A DNA stretch of 12,075 bases from CAZVUW01 sp964629825 (GTDB lineage: Bacteria > Actinomycetota > Nitriliruptoria > Euzebyales > Egibacteraceae): positions 1-12,075 of the forward strand of contig CAZVUW010000095.1 of NCBI GenBank assembly GCA_964629825.1, in the 5' to 3' direction. The notes below the pieces were generated by a model that made no database searches, was not told where the DNA came from, and worked only from the letters and a program-made list of their open reading frames with translations. Positions 7,739 to 12,075 of the stretch are shown here, piece after piece (within the stretch, counting starts at the first letter, position 1; every line of letters starts with the position of its first letter). Position numbers and translations under genes: made by a program.

Positions 7739-7763
7739 TCCGACCCTTCTGAGACGGGTCGGA
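7739..7763 (-). other. Hairpin between pilT and the septum-type lipoprotein gene
   Basis: TCCGACCC at 7739-7746 is the inverse complement of GGGTCGGA at 7756-7763, an 8-bp stem with a nine-base loop. On the minus strand it stands after the pilT stop. The GGAAGG ribosome binding site of the TTG-started lipoprotein gene (7736-7741) overlaps the base of its second arm. No T-run follows, so it is a poor intrinsic terminator. It could modulate access to the downstream start. Confidence 0.35.
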
Positions 7764-7788
7764 GCCTAACAGCAGGGGAGATGCGAGC

Positions 7789-8862
7789 TCAGGCGTGCAG
7801 TCCCGCGGCGCGGACGGCGATGCGGAGGTCGTGCGGGCTGGTGGCCGCGTCCAAGGCGTCGCGCAGCGTGATCCGACCGTCGCGGTACAGGGCCAGCAGG
7901 TGCTGGTCGAAGGTCTGCATCCCGTAGTAGGAGCCCTCGGCGACGGCGTCCTCGATCATCGAGGTCATCGACGGGTCGACGATGAACTCGCGCAGACGTG
8001 AGGTCATCACCAGGCACTCGATCGCGGCGACCCGGCCGCCGCCGGCAGCGGGGAGCAGACGCTGGCAGACGATGCCCTTCAGCGAGTTGGCCAGCGAGAT
8101 GCGGGCCTGCTGCTGCTGGTGGGGCGGGAACATGTCAATGACGCGGTTGACCGTCTCGGTCGCGTTGGTCGTGTGCAGCGTCGACAGGACGAAGTGGCCG
8201 GTCTCGGCCGCCTGGAGTGCCGCCGTGACGGTCTCGAGATCGCGCATCTCGCCGACGAAGATCACGTCAGGGTCCTGACGGGCGACGGCGCGCAGGGCCG
8301 TGGTGAAGTCGCGCGTGTCCAGACCGACCTCGCGCTGGTCGACGACGGCGAGGTGATCGGCGTGCAGCACCTCGATCGGGTCCTCGATCGTGACGATGTG
8401 GCAGCGCCGGGTGGCGTTGATGTGGCCGATCATCGCCGCGGTCGTGGTCGTCTTGCCCGAGCCGGTCGGACCGGTGACCAGCACCAGCCCGCGATGCTCC
8501 TCCGCCATCTTGCGAACGGCGGCCGGCATGCCGAGGTCCTCGAACGACGGCGTCTCCGACTGCACGCGTCGCAGCACCAGTCCCACCGAGCCGCGCTGGG
8601 TGAACACCGCGACGCGGAAGCGGCCGACGCCGGCGATCGAGTAGGCGAAGTCCGCCTCCTCACCGCGCGCGAGCTTCTCCGCGTCCTTGGGGGTCATGAT
8701 CTGGAGCGCGAAGGCCTCCGTGTCCTCGGGGCGCAGGAGCGGGAGGTCGTGGATCTCGCTCAGCTCGCCGTCGACCCGGAGGTAGGCCGGGCCGCCGGCC
8801 TTCAGGTGCAGGTCGGAGCCGCCCTTGTCCGCCATGAGGCGCAGGTAGTCGTCGATGTGCAC
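7789..8862 (-). CDS. pilT: Type IV pilus retraction ATPase PilT
   Basis: PilT is the cytoplasmic hexameric ATPase that depolymerises type IV pili and drives twitching. The 357-aa protein has the usual length and motif order: an N-terminal HIDDYLRLMADKGGSDLHLK, Walker A GPTGSGKT at residues 131-138, the Asp box (VTIEDPIE, about 157-164), Walker B with PDVIFVGEMRD at 198-208, the His box STLHTTNA at 227-234, and a C-terminal region around 289-296 in the position of PilT's AIRNLIRE motif. I chose the GTG at 8862 because GAGGA lies seven bases upstream and the protein then begins at the family's normal N-terminus. The frame stays open to 9060, but that would add 66 non-conserved residues and cross the divergent spacer. 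No pilB, pilC or pilin operon is in this window, so it is either encoded apart from them or serves a different pilus-like machine. Confidence 0.93.
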   Translation of the reverse strand: MHIDDYLRLMADKGGSDLHLKAGGPAYLRVDGELSEIHDLPLLRPEDTEAFALQIMTPKDAEKLARGEEADFAYSIAGVGRFRVAVFTQRGSVGLVLRRVQSETPSFEDLGMPAAVRKMAEEHRGLVLVTGPTGSGKTTTTAAMIGHINATRRCHIVTIEDPIEVLHADHLAVVDQREVGLDTRDFTTALRAVARQDPDVIFVGEMRDLETVTAALQAAETGHFVLSTLHTTNATETVNRVIDMFPPHQQQQARISLANSLKGIVCQRLLPAAGGGRVAAIECLVMTSRLREFIVDPSMTSMIEDAVAEGSYYGMQTFDQHLLALYRDGRITLRDALDAATSPHDLRIAVRAAGLHA

Positions 8863-9058
8863 GAAGCAGTCCTCGGTCGCTGGTATCCGCGGTGCCGCGC
8901 GGGGACGCCGGATGGGGCGCACCAGGCACGTCCAAGGGTTGATCGGCCGGCGGAGGGCCCACCTTGACCGCCGCGCGCGCGAATCCACACCGGTCCGGCA
9001 CCGGTCTGCGGGAACTAGTCGGCGGACTCGAGGGCCGCTCCCTCTATCCTGGGCGGCC
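8863..9058. promoter_or_regulatory. Divergent intergenic region between pilT and the NUDIX gene
   Basis: This 196-base spacer must hold the promoters of both divergent genes. I find a good -10-like TATCCT for the NUDIX gene but no convincing -35/-10 pair for pilT. ACCGGT, itself palindromic, occurs at 8989-8994 and 9000-9005, eleven bases apart (one helical turn), which could be an operator. Confidence 0.45.
9045..9050 (+). promoter_or_regulatory. Putative -10 element, possibly leaderless NUDIX transcript
   Basis: TATCCT ends eight bases before the NUDIX ATG at 9059, so initiation would fall at or very near the start codon. There is no clear Shine-Dalgarno sequence before that ATG. Leaderless transcripts are common in actinobacteria. 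No good -35 is visible. Confidence 0.4.
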
Positions 9059-9544
9059 ATGACACGGTTCCCGACCCGCCAGGCAGTGTCGGCCGGCGGT
9101 CTCGTCGTGGACGAGCGACCGGACGGCCATTGGGTCGTGCTGATCGCTCACCGCAGCGCGGGGGGAACCCTTCAGTGGACCCTCCCCAAGGGACGCCTGG
9201 AGGAGGGCGAGGCGCTCGAGGAGGCCGCGGTCCGCGAGGTGCGCGAGGAGACCGGCCTGGACGCCGAGGTCGTTGACAAGCTCGGTGTCGTGGACTACTG
9301 GTTCGTGTGGCGGCCGGATCAGGTCCGCTACCACAAGTACGTGCACTACTTCCTGATGGCCTACCGCGGCGGGGACATGACCACCCGCGACGACGAGGCT
9401 GAGGAGGTGGTCTGGTTGCCGATCTCCGAGGCGCTCGAGCGGCTGACCCACCCCAACGAGCGCGCGCTGGTGCTGGAAGCCGATCTGGCCCTGGCGTCGA
9501 AGGCGGACGAGGCCGAGCGCCCCGCGGCGGGCAACGGGCGGTGA
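9059..9544 (+). CDS. NUDIX hydrolase (MutT-like)
   Basis: This 161-aa protein hydrolyses a nucleoside diphosphate linked to another moiety; the substrate cannot be told from sequence. The Nudix box is intact at residues 45-67: G-x5-E-x7-REVREETGL (GRLEEGE, then seven residues, then REVREETGL), preceded by the typical QWTLPK. The later YHKYVHYFLM strand and EEVVWLPISEAL are also family features. I chose the ATG at 9059 because the fold begins immediately (AVSAGGLVV) and upstream sequence in this frame lies within the divergent spacer. The stop overlaps the next gene (GTGA), which suggests translational coupling. In mycobacteria the NUDIX gene mutT4 occupies the same place beside the DUF6049 gene, so this is probably the positional counterpart, with function inferred only. 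Confidence 0.92.
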   Translation: MTRFPTRQAVSAGGLVVDERPDGHWVVLIAHRSAGGTLQWTLPKGRLEEGEALEEAAVREVREETGLDAEVVDKLGVVDYWFVWRPDQVRYHKYVHYFLMAYRGGDMTTRDDEAEEVVWLPISEALERLTHPNERALVLEADLALASKADEAERPAAGNGR

Positions 9545-11673
9545 AGCGGCGCCGACTCGGCGCTCTGGTCGCGGTCTGGATCGCGGCCGTCCTGGTCATC
9601 CCACCTGCCGGCGCCCAGCCGGAGCAGCCGACCGAGGCGCCGGCCGCGCTGTCGCTGGAGCTGCTGCGGCTGGACGCGGTGCTTGGAAGCGACGACGAGC
9701 TGGCCGCGCGGCTGCTCGTGCGCAACGACGGCCGCACCGATCGCGCCGATGTGCGCATCCTCGCCACCGTGCACCGCGAGACCATCGGGCGCTGGGAGCT
9801 GCAGCAGGCGCTCGAGGACGGCGAGCTGGGCAACATCATCCACCCGTTCGTGGTGGACGTCCCCGCCATCCCCGCCGGCGGCAGCCGCACGGTCGACCTC
9901 ACGCAGACCACGGCCGAGATCGGGCTGGCGCGAGCGGATCTCGCCGGCGTCTACCCGCTGCGCTTCCAGCTGCTGGTCGAGGGCGAGGTCCTCGACGAGA
10001 TCGTGACCAGCATGGTGGTCGTCGATGCGCCGGTCGACGAGCCGCTGTCGGTGGCGCTGGCCCTGCCGCTCGGCCTTCCGCCGGCACGCGACGCCGAGGG
10101 CGTCGTGGTCGACCGGACGCTGCTCGACGCGATCGGGGAGGGCGGGCTGCTGCGGCGCACCCTGGACGCGCTGAACGACGCCCGGCGGCTGGGCGTCTCC
10201 ATCGGCCTGGACGGCCACACGCTCACCGACCTGGCCGACCTCGCGGACGGCTTCGCCCTGCGCGAGGAGGGCGTGGTGACCATCCACCCCGCCGACTCAC
10301 CGCACGCCCAGGCGGCCCGTGACACGCTCGACGCGATCAGCCGGCTGGCCCGGCGCCGGCTGGTCGAGCCGCTTGCGCTGCCCTACGCGTCGGCCGACCT
10401 GGTGGCCATGATGCGCAGCGGGGCCCGGGGGGAGGTCGCACGGCTGCTCGTCGACGGCGCCCCGGCGATCCATGAGCTGACGGGGGTGCGACCAACCACC
10501 GACATCCTGTGGCCGCCGGACGGCGTGGACAGCGACACCTTGCAGCTCGCGCTCGAGGTCGGCACCGAGTCGGTGCTCCTGAGCGAGAGCCAGCTGTCCG
10601 CGGGGGTCACGGGGGTCCAGTCGCCGCTGCCGATCCGGCGTGTGCGCGAGGGGGCCGAGCTCGTGACGGCGTTCGTCCCCGATCCCTACATCGAGGCCTA
10701 CCTGCGCCGCGGGAGCGACGGGCCGGTGCTCGCGGCGCAGCGCATCCTGGCCGAGGTGGCCTCCGTGTACTTCGAGGTCCCGGCCATGCCCGAGCGCGGC
10801 ATGCTCATCGCCCCGCCGCCTGGGATGGCCTTCCCCGGCGAGCTGGTCGACGCGCTGGGGGAGCGGCTGTCCCGCGCCCCGTTCGTGCGCAGCGTGACCC
10901 TCTCACGCCTGCCCGATCTGGTGGCCTCCGAGCCGGCGCTGGTGCGGCTCGGCTACCCGGAGGAGGCACGTCAGCGCGAGCTTCCGCCGGCCTACACCGC
11001 CCAGCAGGCCAATGCGCGGCGGGCGCTGGGCTCCCTGGCCGGCGTTCTCGAGCAGCCCGACGGGCTGCCCACCCGCTTCGACGCGCTCCTGCTCCAGGCG
11101 ACCTCGACGGCCTACCGCGGCGACCGCCAGCCCGCCGGGCGCAGCCTGATGCGGGCGGTGTCCAGCACCGTCAGCCGCCTCTACTCATCCGTCCGGGTGC
11201 TGGACTCGCCGCCGGTGACGCTCACCTCGGTCGAGGGGCAGCTGCCCGTCACCGTGCGCTCCACCGCCGACGTGCCGCTGCGTGTGCTCATCACTCTGCG
11301 CACCAGCCGCTACGAGGTCGACGGAGGGCCCACGCGCGAGGTCGTCCTGGAGCCGGACTCGACCCAGATCCTGACGTTCGGTCTGCGGGCGGTGACACCC
11401 GGTGGGACATCGCCCATCCAGGTCGTCGTGAGCGACATGGAGGGGATCATCGACCTCGCCACCGGGACCGTGGTGGTGCGCTCGACCGCCTTCAGCGGGG
11501 TGGCCGTCGCCATCACCGCCGGAGGGGCCGTGTTCCTGCTTCTGTGGTGGGCGCGCGAGGCCCGTCGCCGCCGCCGCGCCGGCCTGCGCCCCTCACCAGC
11601 TGCCGGCCCCGCCCGCGGCGAGGCGTCGACGCCGCACGAGCCCGTCAGGGCGCGCGGGGAGCCCGAGGTCTAG
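9541..11673 (+). CDS. DUF6049 family membrane-anchored extracytoplasmic protein
   Basis: The 710-aa product begins with a Sec signal peptide (MKRRR, hydrophobic stretch to about residue 20, likely cleavage after AGA near 25). A long extracytoplasmic region follows and it ends with a single membrane helix (about 656-676) and a basic cytoplasmic tail (EARRRRRAG). The architecture, the length and the position just after a NUDIX gene match the actinobacterial DUF6049 family (mycobacterial Rv3909-like). Its molecular function is not established; association with murJ in other genomes suggests a role in the cell envelope. The first part (about 35-170) reads as a beta-sandwich-like domain. The central part has DILWPPDG and related segments, and another beta-rich domain lies before the anchor. 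The GTG start overlaps the NUDIX stop by four bases without a strong ribosome binding site, consistent with coupled translation. Confidence 0.87.
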   Translation: MKRRRLGALVAVWIAAVLVIPPAGAQPEQPTEAPAALSLELLRLDAVLGSDDELAARLLVRNDGRTDRADVRILATVHRETIGRWELQQALEDGELGNIIHPFVVDVPAIPAGGSRTVDLTQTTAEIGLARADLAGVYPLRFQLLVEGEVLDEIVTSMVVVDAPVDEPLSVALALPLGLPPARDAEGVVVDRTLLDAIGEGGLLRRTLDALNDARRLGVSIGLDGHTLTDLADLADGFALREEGVVTIHPADSPHAQAARDTLDAISRLARRRLVEPLALPYASADLVAMMRSGARGEVARLLVDGAPAIHELTGVRPTTDILWPPDGVDSDTLQLALEVGTESVLLSESQLSAGVTGVQSPLPIRRVREGAELVTAFVPDPYIEAYLRRGSDGPVLAAQRILAEVASVYFEVPAMPERGMLIAPPPGMAFPGELVDALGERLSRAPFVRSVTLSRLPDLVASEPALVRLGYPEEARQRELPPAYTAQQANARRALGSLAGVLEQPDGLPTRFDALLLQATSTAYRGDRQPAGRSLMRAVSSTVSRLYSSVRVLDSPPVTLTSVEGQLPVTVRSTADVPLRVLITLRTSRYEVDGGPTREVVLEPDSTQILTFGLRAVTPGGTSPIQVVVSDMEGIIDLATGTVVVRSTAFSGVAVAITAGGAVFLLLWWAREARRRRRAGLRPSPAAGPARGEASTPHEPVRARGEPEV

Positions 11674-11738
11674 CAACGCTCGGGCCTGCCGCCGCTCCAC
11701 CCGTTCGGCGGGTCGCTTGAGGCTGTACGGAGGCCCGC

Positions 11739-11755
11739 CCGGGCGGCCCGGTTTC
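11739..11755 (+). terminator. Weak candidate intrinsic terminator after the DUF6049 gene
   Basis: CCGGG (11739-11743), loop CGG, CCCGG (11747-11751), followed directly by TTTCT. The stem is only five base pairs and the T-run is short, so this is tentative. It overlaps the perfect palindrome CCGCCCGGGCGG at 11735-11746, which could instead be a protein-binding site. It lies between the DUF6049 stop and the kinase promoter. Confidence 0.3.
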
Positions 11756-11770
11756 TCCCATCCCAGCCAC

Positions 11771-11776
11771 TACACT
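11771..11776 (+). promoter_or_regulatory. Putative -10 element, leaderless kinase transcript
   Basis: TACACT ends seven bases before the ATG at 11784, the spacing expected if transcription starts at the start codon itself. No Shine-Dalgarno sequence precedes the ATG. No convincing -35 is seen. Confidence 0.45.
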
Positions 11777-11783
11777 CGCCTCC

Positions 11784-12075
11784 ATGAGCGAGCCGGCCTG
11801 GCGTGATGCCGCCCTGGAACTGGGCGGCTCGGGGGCCCCGGGTTCGGAGCGCAAGGGATCGACACCGCTCGCCGCCAACCCTCCCGAGGGGCCCTCCGAA
11901 GGCCCCCGCGTGCTCACAGGTCGCTATCTCCTCGAGGAGCGCGTCGCCAGCGGCGGCATGGCCTCGGTGTGGCGCGCCCACGACGAGGTCCTGGCCCGGA
12001 CCGTTGCCGTCAAGCTGCTGCACGACCACCTCGCCGCCGACGAGGCCTTCCGCGAGCGCTTCCGCCGCGAGGCCA
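11784..12075 (+). CDS. Serine/threonine protein kinase (Hanks type), 3'-truncated by the window edge
   Basis: The first 97 residues are visible and the frame is open to the window end. After a hydrophilic 45-aa N-terminal extension rich in Gly, Pro and Ser, the kinase fold begins with GRYLLEERVASGGMASVW (glycine-rich loop, about 46-63). The ATP-binding Lys77 follows in the VAVKLL strand, then the start of helix C (AFRERFRREA). This is characteristic of actinobacterial PknB-like kinases. The catalytic loop and activation segment lie outside the window, so I cannot tell an active kinase from a pseudokinase, nor see whether membrane or sensor domains follow. In mycobacteria a pseudokinase domain is fused to MurJ just after the DUF6049 gene; this gene might be related in position. 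Confidence 0.9.
   Translation, partial: MSEPAWRDAALELGGSGAPGSERKGSTPLAANPPEGPSEGPRVLTGRYLLEERVASGGMASVWRAHDEVLARTVAVKLLHDHLAADEAFRERFRREA

Noticed and set aside
6638..7927. Long plus-strand open frame (429 aa) across the lipoprotein genes
   Set aside because: It is antisense to two clear lipoproteins and to the end of pilT. Its translation is Ser/Arg-rich without domains, as expected of a shadow frame in GC-rich DNA.
8863..9060. 66-residue N-terminal extension of PilT from 9060
   Set aside because: PilT homologues begin at the HIDDYL segment; the GTG at 8862 has a suitable ribosome binding site, and the extension would consume the divergent promoter region.
10509..11720. Long plus-strand frame (403 aa) inside the DUF6049 gene
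   Set aside because: Arg/Ala/Gly-rich out-of-frame translation overlapping a coherent signal-peptide and membrane-anchored protein.

Overview
This 12 kb window comes from a very GC-rich bacterial genome, with coding frames that use G or C at nearly every third position. The right-hand block (NUDIX hydrolase, DUF6049 membrane-anchored protein, Hanks-type Ser/Thr kinase) is the kind of cluster found near the replication origin of Actinomycetota. GTG/TTG starts and two apparently leaderless promoters fit that. A deep-branching actinobacterium is the best guess, because a PilT ATPase and an OmpA-domain lipoprotein sit beside the actinobacterial block. The exact lineage is inference.

Layout. Bases 1-5512 hold a left-hand plus-strand group: the end of an unrecognised gene, then one giant gene that I read as a single CDS (727-5512). 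That gene is interrupted by a 100-N scaffold gap (1601-1700) lying inside a 96-bp coding tandem repeat. The gap placeholder shifts the apparent frame, so automated ORF calling splits the gene in two. Its product has a Flp-type class III prepilin signal, a Gly/Pro/Ser/Glu-rich stalk, a DUF6531 domain, about 30 RHS/YD repeats, the RHS core terminus and a glycine-rich hydrophobic C-terminal domain. An ATGA overlap links it to a 366-aa protein with two copies of a '2 membrane helices + PH-like domain' unit (5509-6609). I interpret the pair as a surface-displayed RHS effector with a membrane-embedded partner, possibly its immunity protein. This is the most interesting part of the window.

Bases 6628-8862 hold three minus-strand genes: an OmpA-domain lipoprotein, a septum-formation-family lipoprotein and a PilT-type retraction ATPase. 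Hairpin-forming sequences lie in both spacers. PilT is divergent from the plus-strand NUDIX gene across a 196-bp spacer.

Bases 9059-12075 hold NUDIX hydrolase and DUF6049 (overlapping by GTGA), then a protein kinase cut by the window edge. MurJ (MviN), which in many actinobacteria follows the DUF6049 gene, is not at that position.

No tRNA, rRNA, CRISPR, insertion sequence or integrase is visible.
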